Positions 33,149 to 42,852 are shown, counted from the first letter of the stretch. The stretch is 64,000 bases of DNA from Streptomyces sp. NBC_01262 (GCF_036226365.1 NZ_CP108462.1:7224501-7288500); one strand, 5' to 3'. The notes: generated by a model from the letters alone, not told the origin. Numbers and translations are program-made.

Positions 33149-34410
33149 GCGGTACGTCCCGTTCGTTCGTCGTCGAGGCCGACGGCGGCTCCCGGGGCAA
33201 CCCGGGCCCCGCCGGCTACGGCGCCTGCGTCCTCGACCCGGCCACCGGCGAGACCCTGGCCGAGGCCGCCGAGTACATCGGCACCGCCACGAACAACGTC
33301 GCCGAGTACCGGGGCCTCATCGCCGGTCTTCGGGCCGCCCACGCCCTCGACCCCGAGGCCCGGATCCGGGTCCGCATGGACTCCAAGCTCGTCGTCGAGC
33401 AGATGTCCGGCCGCTGGAAGATCAAGCACCCCGACATGCGCCCGCTCGCCGCGGAGGCCCGCACCGTCTTCCCCATCGGCCAGGTCACGTACGAATGGAT
33501 CCCGCGCGAGAAGAACAAGCACGCCGACCGGCTCGCCAACGAGGCCATGGACGCGGGCAAGAAGGGCAAGCAGTGGGAGCCCTCCCAGTCCCGCGCCGCC
33601 CTGACGGTCCCCGCCGTCGGCGCCCCCGACCGGGCCACGGCCCGCGAAGCCGCCACCCGCGGCGCGGAGTCGGCGCGGGCCGCGCTGGCGGCGGGCCGCT
33701 CCGCCGCCCCGGCTTCCGCCCCGGCTTCCGCTTTCGCTGAGCCCGCCGGTGCCAAGGAGGAGACCTCCGCAGGCTGGTCCGGCGACCTCGGCGCCCCCAC
33801 CACCCTCGTCCTGCTCCGCCACGGCGAGACCCCCCTCACCCCCTCCAAGCGCTTCTCCGGCAGCGGCGGCACCGACCCCGAGCTCTCCGAGAAGGGTCAC
33901 TGGCAGGCCGAGCGCGCCGCCGACGCCTTCGCCGCGCGCGGCACCATCCAGGCCATCGTCAGCTCCCCGCTCGCGCGGTGCCGTCAGACCGCCGCCGCCG
34001 TCGCCACCCGCCTCGGTCTCGACGTGCACATCGACGAGGGCATCCGCGAAACGGACTTCGGCGCCTGGGAAGGCCTCACCTTCGGCGAGGCCAAGGACCG
34101 CTACCCCGCCGAACTGGACGCCTGGCTCGCCTCCGCCAAGGTCGCCCCTCCCGGCGGCGAGTCCTTCGCCTCCGTCTCCCGCCGCGTCGCCGCCTCCCGC
34201 GACCAACTGCTCGCCCGCTACGACGGGCAGACGGTCCTCGTCGTCACCCACGTCACCCCCGTCAAGACCTTCGTACGGCTCGCGCTCGGGGCCCCGCCGG
34301 AGTCCCTGTTCCGTATGGAGCTCTCCGCCGCGGCGGTTTCGGCGGTGGCGTACTACTCGGACGGCAACGCGTCGGTGCGGCTGCTGAACGACACGTCGCA
34401 CCTGCGGTGA
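33145..34410 (+). CDS. Bifunctional RNase H / histidine acid phosphatase
   Basis: Fusion protein of 421 aa. The N-terminal RNase HI-like domain (about 1-135) has EADGGSRGNPGPAGYG, the middle Asp in MDSKLVVEQM and KHADRLANEA. An Ala-rich linker follows (about 150-205). The C-terminal phosphoglycerate-mutase-like domain has LLRHGETPLTP, SSPLARCRQTA and VTHVTPVKTF, like CobC phosphatases. The same fusion is known in S. coelicolor and M. tuberculosis, where the C-terminal half is linked to a late cobamide phosphatase step. GTG overlaps the zinc-ribbon stop. Confidence 0.93.
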   Translation: MSGTSRSFVVEADGGSRGNPGPAGYGACVLDPATGETLAEAAEYIGTATNNVAEYRGLIAGLRAAHALDPEARIRVRMDSKLVVEQMSGRWKIKHPDMRPLAAEARTVFPIGQVTYEWIPREKNKHADRLANEAMDAGKKGKQWEPSQSRAALTVPAVGAPDRATAREAATRGAESARAALAAGRSAAPASAPASAFAEPAGAKEETSAGWSGDLGAPTTLVLLRHGETPLTPSKRFSGSGGTDPELSEKGHWQAERAADAFAARGTIQAIVSSPLARCRQTAAAVATRLGLDVHIDEGIRETDFGAWEGLTFGEAKDRYPAELDAWLASAKVAPPGGESFASVSRRVAASRDQLLARYDGQTVLVVTHVTPVKTFVRLALGAPPESLFRMELSAAAVSAVAYYSDGNASVRLLNDTSHLR

Positions 34411-34427
34411 GCCGATTCAGCCCGTCC

Positions 34428-34505
34428 GGCGTTTGAGGACACGCCCGCAGGGCGTTCTGGGGGGTCCAGGGGGCGGAGCCCCATGGTTTCGGGAAGGGGC
34501 GGGGT
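34428..34505. repeat. Common Streptomyces intergenic motif
   Basis: Segment containing GGGGGTCCAGGGGGCGGAGC followed by a short G-rich tract. It resembles dispersed intergenic sequences found after many Streptomyces genes. It lies between the stops of convergent genes and may contribute to termination. Recognition is from memory. Confidence 0.35.
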
Positions 34506-34536
34506 GGGGGAAACCCCGCCTGCCACGCTTCGCGTG

Positions 34537-35304
34537 CTAGTGGACGTCGGCCACCAGGACGTCCAGCCTGCCCGTGCCCGCTTCCTCGACGACAAAGCCG
34601 AGGTCGCGCAGCGCGACCGCCAGCTGGGCGGGGTCCTTCGGCCGGGCCCCGGCCTCCAGCAGGGCCCGGACGAGCCGTCCCTTCGTCGCCTTGTTGAAGT
34701 GGCTGACGACCTTGCGGGTCTGAGCCTGGAGCACGCGCACCGTCGCGGTCCGGCGGGCGACCGCGCCCGCCGGCTTCCAGGCCGCGCCGTAGGCCGCCGA
34801 CCGCAGGTCGAGCACCAGCCCGTCGGCGGCCTCCTGCGGCATGACCTCGGCCATGAAGGGCCGCCAGTACGCCCCGAGCCCGCCGAGAGCGGGCAGCCTG
34901 ACGCCCATGGAGCAGCGGTACGAAGGGATCGCGTCGCCGATCCGGACGGCGCCCCACAGCCCGGAGAAGACGACGAGCGACCGCTCGGCCCGCCGGCGCG
35001 CGGCCGTGCCCAGGGTGGCCAGGCCGAGCGCGTCGTAGAGCACCCCCGTGTAGACCTCCCCCGCCGGCCGGGTCGGGGCCTCGCGCAGCCCCGCGTTCTT
35101 GGCGACCTCGCCCCGCAGCCCGGGGCTCAGGCCGAGGACGGCGGCGGCCTTGTCCTCGTCGCCGCCGTCGCAGAGCGCGACGAGCTCCTCCAGCACCGCG
35201 CTCCGGGCCGCGCTGAGCCCGCTCATGGAGAGCGCGTCGAGCCTCACGGCCGGCCCGGTGCCCCCGGTGGCCTTGCCCTCGGACGGCGGAAGCAGGACGA
35301 GCAC
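34537..35304 (-). CDS. yaaA: YaaA-family peroxide stress protein
   Basis: Protein of 255 aa in the YaaA/DUF328 family. It has LLPPSEGKATGG at the N-terminus, a central YTGVLYDALGL and FSGLWGAVRIGDAIPSYRCSMG, and late TRKVVSHFNKATKGRL, all family marks. YaaA limits free iron during peroxide stress in E. coli and binds DNA. GTG start at 35304. It converges on the RNase H/phosphatase gene. Confidence 0.9.
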   Translation of the reverse strand: MLVLLPPSEGKATGGTGPAVRLDALSMSGLSAARSAVLEELVALCDGGDEDKAAAVLGLSPGLRGEVAKNAGLREAPTRPAGEVYTGVLYDALGLATLGTAARRRAERSLVVFSGLWGAVRIGDAIPSYRCSMGVRLPALGGLGAYWRPFMAEVMPQEAADGLVLDLRSAAYGAAWKPAGAVARRTATVRVLQAQTRKVVSHFNKATKGRLVRALLEAGARPKDPAQLAVALRDLGFVVEEAGTGRLDVLVADVH

Positions 35305-35386
35305 AGCGGATTCCCCTCACACAGCCTGGCGTACATGCGTAATCGGTGACGATGCAGCTTACGGCGGCCCGGCTTACGCTCGCCTC

Positions 35387-36838
35387 ATGCCCCGTCGCCA
35401 CATGAGCGTGAAGGCCGCCGACGGAACCGAGCTGCGCGCAGCGCTGCGCACCCTCCGTACGGGCCTCGGCATTCCGGAGACCTTCCCGCCCGCCGTGCTC
35501 GCCGAGGCGGAGTCCGCCGCGGCGGACCCACGGATGCCGGAGGCGGACGCGACGGACATCCCGCTGTTCACGATCGACCCGCCCGGCTCGAAGGACCTGG
35601 ACCAGGCGATGCACCTGGCGCGCCGCGACACCGCCGGTGGCACCGGCTACCGCGTGCACTACGCCATCGCCGACGTCGCCGCCTTCGTCACCCCCGGCGG
35701 GGCGGTCGACACCGAGGCCCACCGCCGCGTCACGACCCTCTACTTCCCCGACACCCGCGTCCCCCTCCACCCGCCCGTGCTCAGCGAGGGAGCCGCCAGC
35801 CTCCTCCCCGGCCAGGAGCGCCCGGCCGTGCTCTGGCGGATCGACCTGGACGCGGCCGGGGCGGTGACCGGCGCGGACGTACGCCGGGCCCGCGTCCGCA
35901 GCCGCGCCCGCTACGACTACGCGGGCGTCCAGCACGCCATCGACAGCGGCACGGCGGAAGAGCCGCTGGCCCTCCTCCGTACGATCGGCCTCCTGCGCGA
36001 GCAGCAGGAACGGCAGCGCAGCGGCATCTCCCTCAACGTCCCCGAGCAGGAGGTCGCCGAGCGCCCCGACGGCGGCTACGTCCTCAAATACCGCGCCCCG
36101 CTCGCCGCCGACGCCTGGAACGCCCAGATCTCCCTCCTCACCGGCATGACCGCCGCCGACCTCATGCTCAGCTCCGGCACCGGCATCCTGCGCACCCTCC
36201 CCCTCGCCCCGCAGGGCGCGGTGGCCCGCCTCCGGCGCGTGGCCGAGGCCCTGCGCATCGACTGGCCGCACCACACCTCGTACGCCGACCTGCTGCGCAC
36301 CCTCGACCCCCGCCGCCCCGCGCACGCCGCCTTCCTCCAGGAGGCCACCGCCCTCTTCCGCGGCGCCGACTACACTCCCTTCCACCCCGGCCATCCGCCG
36401 CCACAGGCCCTCCACGCCGCCGTAGCCGCCCCGTACGCCCACTGCACCGCGCCGCTGCGCCGCCTCGTCGACCGCTACGCCTCCGAGCTCTGCCTCGCAG
36501 CCGCCGCCGGCCAGCCCCCGCCCGACTGGGCCGCCGCCGCCCTCGACGGCCTCCCCGCCACCATGCGCACCGGCACCCACCACGCCAACGACGCCGAGCG
36601 CGCCTGCCTCGACCTCGTCGAAGCCCTCCTTCTCCGCGACCGCCTCGGCGACACCTTCGACGCCTTCGTCATCGACCTCCACGACGCCGACCCCGCCTCC
36701 GGCACCGTCCACCTCACCGACCCCGCCGTGCTCGCCCCACTCCGCGGCACGGCGCCCCTCCCGCTGGGCGAGCGGCTGCGCGTACGGCTGGTGGAGGCGG
36801 ACCCGGAGCGGCATGCGGTGCTTTTCGCTCCCGCGTAG
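35387..36838 (+). CDS. RNB-domain ribonuclease (RNase II/R-like, short form)
   Basis: Exoribonuclease of 483 aa, 3'-to-5'. The RNB active-site motif IDPPGSKDLDQAMHLA holds the metal-binding Asp residues; VHYAIADVAAFV, LYFPDTRVPLHP and YAHCTAPLRRLVDRY are typical. Recognisable N-terminal cold-shock and C-terminal S1 RNA-binding domains are missing or reduced, as in the short actinobacterial form. ATG at 35387. Its stop lies 5 bp from the convergent Uma2 gene. Confidence 0.9.
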   Translation: MPRRHMSVKAADGTELRAALRTLRTGLGIPETFPPAVLAEAESAAADPRMPEADATDIPLFTIDPPGSKDLDQAMHLARRDTAGGTGYRVHYAIADVAAFVTPGGAVDTEAHRRVTTLYFPDTRVPLHPPVLSEGAASLLPGQERPAVLWRIDLDAAGAVTGADVRRARVRSRARYDYAGVQHAIDSGTAEEPLALLRTIGLLREQQERQRSGISLNVPEQEVAERPDGGYVLKYRAPLAADAWNAQISLLTGMTAADLMLSSGTGILRTLPLAPQGAVARLRRVAEALRIDWPHHTSYADLLRTLDPRRPAHAAFLQEATALFRGADYTPFHPGHPPPQALHAAVAAPYAHCTAPLRRLVDRYASELCLAAAAGQPPPDWAAAALDGLPATMRTGTHHANDAERACLDLVEALLLRDRLGDTFDAFVIDLHDADPASGTVHLTDPAVLAPLRGTAPLPLGERLRVRLVEADPERHAVLFAPA

Positions 36839-36843
36839 CCGGC

Positions 36844-37416
36844 TCAGTCCTCGGAGTCCTTCGGGTACGGACGGAATCGGCCGGTGTCCAGGGTGAAACC
36901 CACCGGCGGCGGCAGCCTCACCGGTTCGCCGAAGGTACCGATGTGCGAGTCGCGGTACCGGCCGCGGACGGGATCAGGTGACGTAAGGACGTGGATCTGA
37001 CCCGACCCTTTCGGGTCGACGATCACGTAGACGGGGATGCCGCCACGGGCGTAGATCTCGGGCTTCTCGTCGAAGTCCCGCTTCCGCGCCTGCCGGGTGG
37101 TCGAGACGACCTCCAGGACCATGAGCACGAGTTCGGACGGGACCGCGTCCGCGAAGTCCTCGAATGCGCCGGCTTCCGTCAGGAAGAGGTCGGGGTCCGG
37201 CCGATCCGTCATGGCCGTCGGCGCGATGGCCTGCGTGGACCAAACGTCGAACCGGTCCACCGGGACCTGTTGACGGACGAGCTGCACGATCCTGTTGTGG
37301 AAGGTTTTGGGCGTCGCCATCATGACGATCTCGCCCCGCAGCAATTCGATCTTCACGCCTTCGACCGGCTCCATGCTCTCGTACAACTGGAGCATGCGGT
37401 CTTGGGTCACGGTCAT
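36844..37416 (-). CDS. Uma2-family (DUF820) endonuclease-like protein
   Basis: Protein of 190 aa of the PD-(D/E)XK-like Uma2 family, abundant in Streptomyces. KIELLRGEIVMMATPK carries the first acidic residue, RPDPDLFL the catalytic Asp, and LVLEVVSTTRQARKRDFDEKPEIYARGG the E-x-V and K motif. ATG at 37416 follows AAGGGGA. Biological role unknown; a nuclease fold does not prove activity. Confidence 0.88.
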   Translation of the reverse strand: MTVTQDRMLQLYESMEPVEGVKIELLRGEIVMMATPKTFHNRIVQLVRQQVPVDRFDVWSTQAIAPTAMTDRPDPDLFLTEAGAFEDFADAVPSELVLMVLEVVSTTRQARKRDFDEKPEIYARGGIPVYVIVDPKGSGQIHVLTSPDPVRGRYRDSHIGTFGEPVRLPPPVGFTLDTGRFRPYPKDSED

Positions 37417-37509
37417 CGCATCCCCTTGATCGGCCTCTAACCGGTAGCGTAGCGCCGACCCATCCGCCTGGCGTGAGCCTTCTCGCCGACCGTCTACGAT
37501 GGTCAGCAC

Positions 37510-37917
37510 GGCAGACGAGCCGAGCGGGCGGCCGCGGCGGGACTTCGGTCCCGGCGAGGAACGTCCGGGCTCCACAGGGCAGGGTGGTGGCTAACGGCCA
37601 CCCGGGGTGACCCGCGGGACAGTGCCACAGAAAACAGACCGCCCAGCGCTCAGGCGCTGGGTAAGGGTGAAACGGTGGTGTAAGAGACCACCAGTGCCCA
37701 GGGCGACCTGGGCAGCTAGGTAAACCCCACCCGGAGCAAGGTCAAAAGGAGCCGCCCCAGGGCGGCTCTGCGCGGACGTTCGAGGGCTGCCCGCCCGAGT
37801 CCGCGGGTAGACCGCAGGAGGCCGGCGGCAACGCCGGTCCTAGATGGATGGCCGTCTCCCGGCCGGCCGCGAGGCCGACCGGCGACAGAACCCGGCGTAC
37901 AGCTCGACTCGTCTGCC
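37510..37917 (+). ncRNA. rnpB: RNase P RNA, bacterial class A
   Basis: 408-nt RNA, the catalytic part of RNase P that matures tRNA 5' ends. Helix P1 pairs GGCAGACGAG at the start with CTCGTCTGCC at the end. Conserved blocks are GAGGAACGTCCGGGCTCCA, ACAGAAAACAGACCGCC, GTAAGGGTGAAACGGTGG, and the universal GACAGAACCCGGCGTACAG near the 3' end. A TACGAT hexamer at 37495 may be the -10 element. A terminator follows at 37921. Confidence 0.97.
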
Positions 37918-37920
37918 CTT

Positions 37921-37959
37921 AGGGCTCTGACCAGGCTTTTCCGCCTGGTCAGGGCCCTT
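37921..37959 (+). terminator. Rho-independent terminator of rnpB
   Basis: CTGACCAGGC and GCCTGGTCAG form a 10-bp stem with a 6-nt loop, extended by AGGG/CCCT and followed by a short T-run, immediately after rnpB. Confidence 0.85.
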
Positions 37960-38150
37960 TGTCGTCGGCCCGCACTTCCCCGTTCTGCCTGGGATTTCCC
38001 GGGACTTCCCGCGCGAGTGTGCACGCGTTGTGCACTGCCATCGTGGGCGACTCCCTGCTTTCAGGGCCTCCGTGGGCGCTCCGTACAGGGCGGCGGGCGG
38101 GGTCGCGCTGCGACTGTGAGTAGGGCGGGTCGATCACAGGGTTGCCTCGT

Positions 38151-38786
38151 ATGGCGCAGCGGCGTCGTAGCGGGCAGCTTCGGTCCGAGCGCGCGGGGGA
38201 GGGGGAAGCGAAGCCGTCTCGTGCAGTTGTTGAACGGCCTGTCCGACGGTGTGGTCCCGATCTGGATGTGTGGGTTCGTCGCCTGGGGGCTTTGGTGGTT
38301 GCCGGGGTGGCGGGGTATGCCTCCTACGTCCACTCGAGGAATTTCGCGCGCCAGGGCGGGGCGGATCCTGTGAGTGCGGGACTGTGGCCGCTGTCGGTCG
38401 ATGGGCTGCTGCTTCTGTCGACGGTCGGCCTGTTGAAGGTCTCCGTCCACTCCGACCGGCGATCCCGGTTCGTGGGGTGGCCGCCGGTGGCGCTTCTACT
38501 CTCGGTCGAGTTGTTGGCTCACCGTCCGGTGGGACAGCAGGAGGGCGGGCGTCATGCCGAGGAGGGTGACGGGGTCGTGCGGGATGGCGGCGATCCGCTG
38601 CTGGAACGTGCCCGGTGGCTGGATGTCCGGCATCGTGAGGTGCATCAGAGGCCGGTGTCGGCCGAGTCGCTGCGCAAGGAGTTGAGGATCGGCGCGGGTC
38701 GCGCGCGGATATTGGTCGCATCGGTGCGCGCAAGCCGTGATGGTGGCGGTGGAGCGATGTCGCATTCGGCTGCCTTACCGCCCTGA
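38151..38786 (+). pseudogene. SpdB/DUF2637-like protein with internal deletion
   Basis: Open frame of 211 aa. The N-terminal part (WVRRLGALVVAGVAGYASYVHSRNFA, PLSVDGLLLLSTV) and the stretch WPPVALLLSVELLAHRP belong to the DUF2637/SpdB type seen on Streptomyces plasmids and integrative elements, where they aid transfer. Between SDRRSRFVG and WPPVALLL the membrane segment normally found there is missing. The C-terminus (VSAESLRKELRIGAGRARIL) is the usual helix-turn-helix. The frame is intact, but the protein is shortened and probably a remnant. Confidence 0.6.
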
Positions 38787-38919
38787 GAGGCCACCGGCGC
38801 GAGGCAGCCCGCCCGGGTGGCGGGGAGTCGGAGGCCATGGCGGCCCATGCCCACGGGCAAAGGGTCGTACGTGCCCGATGTGGCCCTCGTAGGTTCGGGT
38901 CCCAGGGGAGGTTCCGACA

Positions 38920-39279
38920 TCATCCATGAATTCCCGTAAGCGCCCTGAGCTGGTGCTTTCCGCGACCGTTGAGGTTCTGCGGCAGCATCGGCGGGGTGGT
39001 GAGTCCGGCCTTCACCTGGTTGTGCACCTCGTCCGGCTCTGCGCCACTGAGGTTGAGGGGCGGGCGCAGCTCCGAGATCAGCTTGGATTCCACTGGGCCT
39101 GGGGCGGGCGGCTCGGCCCATGTGAGCGTGTGGTGCCGGTGCATCCAGCCAGTGGGGCGCAGTTCGTCTTCGGGGATCAGGATGACGCAGCGGTCCACGT
39201 ACGGGGAAGGGTTCGCGCTGCCGCTGGTGTCGAGGACGGTGCGGATGGAGTCCTGGCGGTCGTGCAGGAGGTGGCACTC
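38920..39279 (-). pseudogene. GIY-YIG-like protein fragment
   Basis: An open stretch of 119 codons reading ECHLLHDRQDSIRTV, CVILIPEDELRPTGWMHRHH and SKLISELRPPLNL; the last resembles the C-terminal catalytic helix of GIY-YIG proteins. It begins directly after the TGA of the MFS gene, in the same frame, and lacks the N-terminal GIY-YIG strand, so it is 5'-truncated. An internal GTG at 39198 could start a 92-aa product. The family call is tentative. Confidence 0.45.
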
Positions 39280-40704
39280 TCAATGTGGACGCAAGGCCAC
39301 ACCGGCCACCAGAGCGCCGACGGCCACCAAAGTGGCGGCAATTACCAGTCCCGAGTGATAGCCCTGCAGGAAGGCGGCTGCCGGGTCCGTTCCGCGTCGC
39401 GTCGCCTCGCCCACATGGCTCGCAACAACCGCTCCCACGAGGGCGATGCCCAGCAGGGCGGAGAACTCGCGCGCTGCGCTCAGCACGCCGGACGCAATCC
39501 CTGAGGATGCGTCAGGGGGCGTTTCCAGCGTCCTGGTGGTCAAGGGCACGGTCGCGGCTGAGCCCGCTCCGATCGCGATGAGGCCGGGCAGCAGATCGAG
39601 GAAACTCGCGCCTTCGCCGACCCGTGCCAGTAGCAGCAGACCTGCGGCCACGATCAACAGCCCTCCCGCAGAGGCTCGGTGCACCCCGAATCTGCGGACC
39701 AGCATGAAGGTGAGGGGAGTCGCGAGGATCAGGAACAGGGCGACCGGGGTGAACACCAAACCGGCCTTGGTCGGGGTGAAGCCCAGCCCCCTTTGCAGAA
39801 ACAGCGCGGTGAAGAAGAAGACGCCGTTGACGCCCAGGCCCCACAATGCCTGGGCGGCGACGCCGCCGCTGAAAACCCTGTCGCGGAAGAGGGAGAGGTC
39901 GACCATGGGTGTGCGGGCTGTCCACTGACGGATCAGGAACAGTCCCAGGGCACATGAGGAGCCGACGAGTGCCCATACGATCCCGGGCGAGGTGAATCCG
40001 TTGCGGGGTCCCTCGATCAAGCCGTACGCGTAGCCTCCCGCGGCCAGGCACGACAGTGCCATTCCCGCCGGGTCGAACGGTTCGGCCCGCATCCTGATCG
40101 GATGCCGGACCGCCCTGCCCGCCGGGGGTGCGCCAGGTGTCCGGCCGCCACCCGCTACTGCCCAGGCCGCGACGGCCATCGCGAGCACCCCGAAGGGCAC
40201 GTTGATGGCGAAGATCCAGCCCCAGCCCCAGTGCTGGCTGATGAGGCCCCCGAGAACCGGTCCGAGCGCGAGTGCCACCGCCAGAGCGGCCATCCAGGTG
40301 GCGAGTCCGGCGGCCCGGGCCCGTGGGCCGAGGTCACGTGTCATTACGGCCAGTGAGGCCGGGATGACGAACGCCGCCCCGATGCCCTGGAGGCCGCGGT
40401 AGGAGATGAGTGCGGCTCCGCTGCTCGCGAGGCCGCACAGCAGGGATGCCGCCGTGAACAGTGCCAGACCTGTGAGAAGTGTCGGACGGCGTCCCCAGAC
40501 GTCGGCCGACCGGCCGCCTGTGAGCAACAGCGCGGCGAAGGTCAGCGGATAGGCCGCCGCTACCCACTCCAGGTCGGACAGGTCGAGCCGGAGATCCTGC
40601 TGGATTCGGGGCAGGGCCACATTGACGACCGTGTTGTCCAGGCACGTCATGAAGGCCGCGAGCGCGAGCGTCACCAGGATGCAGCGGTCACCCGGTCGGC
40701 TCAT
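39280..40704 (-). CDS. MFS drug-efflux transporter, DHA2-like
   Basis: Membrane transporter of 474 aa with about 14 predicted helices. Motif A is LTGGRSADVWGRRPTLL, and motif C-like GPVLGGLISQHWGWGWIFAINVPFG is typical of proton-driven DHA2 exporters. It is divergent from the FadD32-like ligase gene across a 315-bp AT-richer gap, so it may export the lipid product of that locus, or be a general drug pump. The stop codon abuts the GIY-YIG-like fragment in frame. Confidence 0.9.
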   Translation of the reverse strand: MSRPGDRCILVTLALAAFMTCLDNTVVNVALPRIQQDLRLDLSDLEWVAAAYPLTFAALLLTGGRSADVWGRRPTLLTGLALFTAASLLCGLASSGAALISYRGLQGIGAAFVIPASLAVMTRDLGPRARAAGLATWMAALAVALALGPVLGGLISQHWGWGWIFAINVPFGVLAMAVAAWAVAGGGRTPGAPPAGRAVRHPIRMRAEPFDPAGMALSCLAAGGYAYGLIEGPRNGFTSPGIVWALVGSSCALGLFLIRQWTARTPMVDLSLFRDRVFSGGVAAQALWGLGVNGVFFFTALFLQRGLGFTPTKAGLVFTPVALFLILATPLTFMLVRRFGVHRASAGGLLIVAAGLLLLARVGEGASFLDLLPGLIAIGAGSAATVPLTTRTLETPPDASSGIASGVLSAAREFSALLGIALVGAVVASHVGEATRRGTDPAAAFLQGYHSGLVIAATLVAVGALVAGVALRPH

Positions 40705-41019
40705 GGGAGTACCTCGCTCTCTGCGGCGGCGTGGGATGCGATGAATTGGGGCCGGGGCGAGCGGCCGAGTATCCCCTACGGGCGGCGCGTGGAGCGCTTG
40801 TCATTCCGCGGCGTGTCGTGCATGGGAGGCCATTGGCGCACAACACGTTCGCGGGCCATTCGGTGCAAATCCAATCAATTATGTTCGTTTGACTTAATTA
40901 GGCGGATACCATCATGCCCGAATGGTCAATTCTTGACTCGTGAGCTCCGTATCTCTCCTGCGTGTTCGCTGACGGAGGGTGAAGCTGTGCTGGATGATGT
41001 CTGGAAGGTGCAAGTCACG
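40705..41019. promoter_or_regulatory. Divergent promoter region, AT-richer than surroundings
   Basis: Gap between the MFS gene and the acyl-AMP ligase gene. Around 40850-40960 it is much richer in A/T than the flanks and contains two TTGACT hexamers that could be -35 elements, though no convincing -10 at standard spacing was found. An in-frame start at 40741 for the ligase is not credible because the translation there lacks family similarity. No other gene is seen. Confidence 0.4.
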
Positions 41020-42852
41020 ATGTCCGCATATCATGATGATGGCCCCGATGCGGGGGTGGAACTGACAGCTGACGAGCAGACACTCGTCGACCACTTGGCT
41101 CGAGTCGCGGCACTGTTCCCGGACGAACCCGCCTTCACTCACGTCGATTTCTCCGCCGAACCCGCCGGGCGGCACAGTGTGGTCACCTGGGCTGAACTCG
41201 ACCGGCGCGTCAGGGCACTGGGGCAGGTCCTGGTCCGGACCGGAGCCACCGGTGAGCGGGTCGCGGTGGTCGCCCCTCAAGGGATCGAATACGTGATCGG
41301 CTTTCTTGGCGCCCTGCGTGCGGGCGCGATCGCCGTGCCGCTGTTTGCGCCGAGTCTGCCCGGCCATGACGAACGGCTCGCCTCAGCACTGTCCGATGCG
41401 CGACCGGCGTGTCTTCTCACAACGCGCGCCGAACGGGGGGCCATCGCTGACTTCTGCGGGAGCAGGCATCTTCCGGGCCGGCTTCGTACGATCGCTGTCG
41501 ACGACCCGGACCTGGAGGAGGTCGCTGCGGGCCTTGCCGATGAGTCGGCCCCGGTGCGGCTGCGACCGGAGGACATCGCCTACCTGCAGTACACGTCCGG
41601 ATCGACCCGGACACCGGCCGGCGTCGAGATCACCCACGCGAACGTCGTGGCGAACGTGCGGCAGACCCTCGACGCCTTCGACGTCCACCGGGACCGGAAC
41701 CACATGGTCTCCTGGCTGCCGCTCTTCCACGACATGGGCCTGGTCCTGGCAATCGCCGGCCCGGTCGTCTCCGGCATCCACTCGGTGCTCATGGACCCGC
41801 TGGCGTTCGTGCAGCAGCCGATGCGCTGGCTGAGCCTGCTCGCCGACCACCCGGGCGCCGTCACCGCCGCGCCGAACTTCGCCTACGACTACTGCGCGCG
41901 GCGAGTACGCGACGAGCACCGGGCCGACCTGGCGCTCCATCACGTCGCCGTGATGATCAACGGCAGTGAGCCGATCCGCCCCGAGACCCTCACCCGGTTT
42001 CAGCGGGCGTTCGCCGGGTGCGGGATCAGCCCGGAGGCGATGCGCCCTTCCTATGGCCTGGCCGAAGCCACTGTCTTCGTCTCCACCTCGGTGCTCGGCG
42101 AGGTGCCCAGGGTGACGGCTTTCGACCGGGAACTGCTGGGGCAGGGCACTGCCCGACCCGTCACAGGCAAGGCGCCCGGGACCTTCACCGAACTCGTCGC
42201 CTGCGGAGTGCCGGTCGGTCAGGAGATCGCCGTCGTGGCTGCCGAGACCTGCCGTCGCCTTCCGGACGATGCGGTGGGGGAAATCTGGGTGCGAGGTCCC
42301 AACGTCGCGCGTGGGTACTGGCGCAGTCCCGACCGCAGCGCGGAGACGTTCGCGGCGGTCCTGGCCGACGATCCGTCGGACGCCGGCGGGGTCAAGCGGT
42401 GGCTGCGCACGGGTGATCTCGGAGTGCTGCACGACGGCCGTTTGTACGTCACGGGCCGGATCAAGGACTTGATCATTGTCGACGGCACCAACCACTATCC
42501 GCAGGACATCGAGGCGACCGTCCAGGAGGCGCACGCGCTCATCCGGTACGACCACGTGGCGGCGTTCGCCCTGACGGTCGACGGCGAAGACCGTCTGGTC
42601 ATCGTCGCCGAGCACTCCCGCCACATCACCGACCCCGGAGCGGAGCGCGATGCCGCCACTCGTGCGGTGCGCAACGCCGTGGTCGTAGGACATGGAGCAC
42701 CCGTGCACGACTTCGTGCTCGTGCCGCCGGACACGGTGCCGCGCACCAGCAGCGGCAAGGTCGCGCGCGGCGCCTGCCGCCAACGCTATCTGGCCGGTGC
42801 CTGGGCGGAGACTGTGCACCTGGAACCTTGCGAAGTCGGGGAAGCGGAATGA
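41020..42852 (+). CDS. fadD32-like: Fatty acyl-AMP ligase, FadD32-like
   Basis: FAAL of 610 aa. It activates a fatty acid as acyl-adenylate and loads it on the N-terminal carrier domain of the neighbouring synthase. P-loop motif YLQYTSGSTRTPAGVEITH, SYGLAEATVFVS, GRIKDLIIVDGTNHYPQDIE and the C-terminal VGHGAPV...VPRTSSGKVARGACR closely follow mycobacterial FadD32, more than generic acyl-CoA synthetases. ATG at 41020 with GGAAGG upstream; earlier in-frame starts are weaker. Its stop overlaps the synthase ATG (ATGA), the same pairing as fadD32-pks13. Confidence 0.92.
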   Translation: MSAYHDDGPDAGVELTADEQTLVDHLARVAALFPDEPAFTHVDFSAEPAGRHSVVTWAELDRRVRALGQVLVRTGATGERVAVVAPQGIEYVIGFLGALRAGAIAVPLFAPSLPGHDERLASALSDARPACLLTTRAERGAIADFCGSRHLPGRLRTIAVDDPDLEEVAAGLADESAPVRLRPEDIAYLQYTSGSTRTPAGVEITHANVVANVRQTLDAFDVHRDRNHMVSWLPLFHDMGLVLAIAGPVVSGIHSVLMDPLAFVQQPMRWLSLLADHPGAVTAAPNFAYDYCARRVRDEHRADLALHHVAVMINGSEPIRPETLTRFQRAFAGCGISPEAMRPSYGLAEATVFVSTSVLGEVPRVTAFDRELLGQGTARPVTGKAPGTFTELVACGVPVGQEIAVVAAETCRRLPDDAVGEIWVRGPNVARGYWRSPDRSAETFAAVLADDPSDAGGVKRWLRTGDLGVLHDGRLYVTGRIKDLIIVDGTNHYPQDIEATVQEAHALIRYDHVAAFALTVDGEDRLVIVAEHSRHITDPGAERDAATRAVRNAVVVGHGAPVHDFVLVPPDTVPRTSSGKVARGACRQRYLAGAWAETVHLEPCEVGEAE

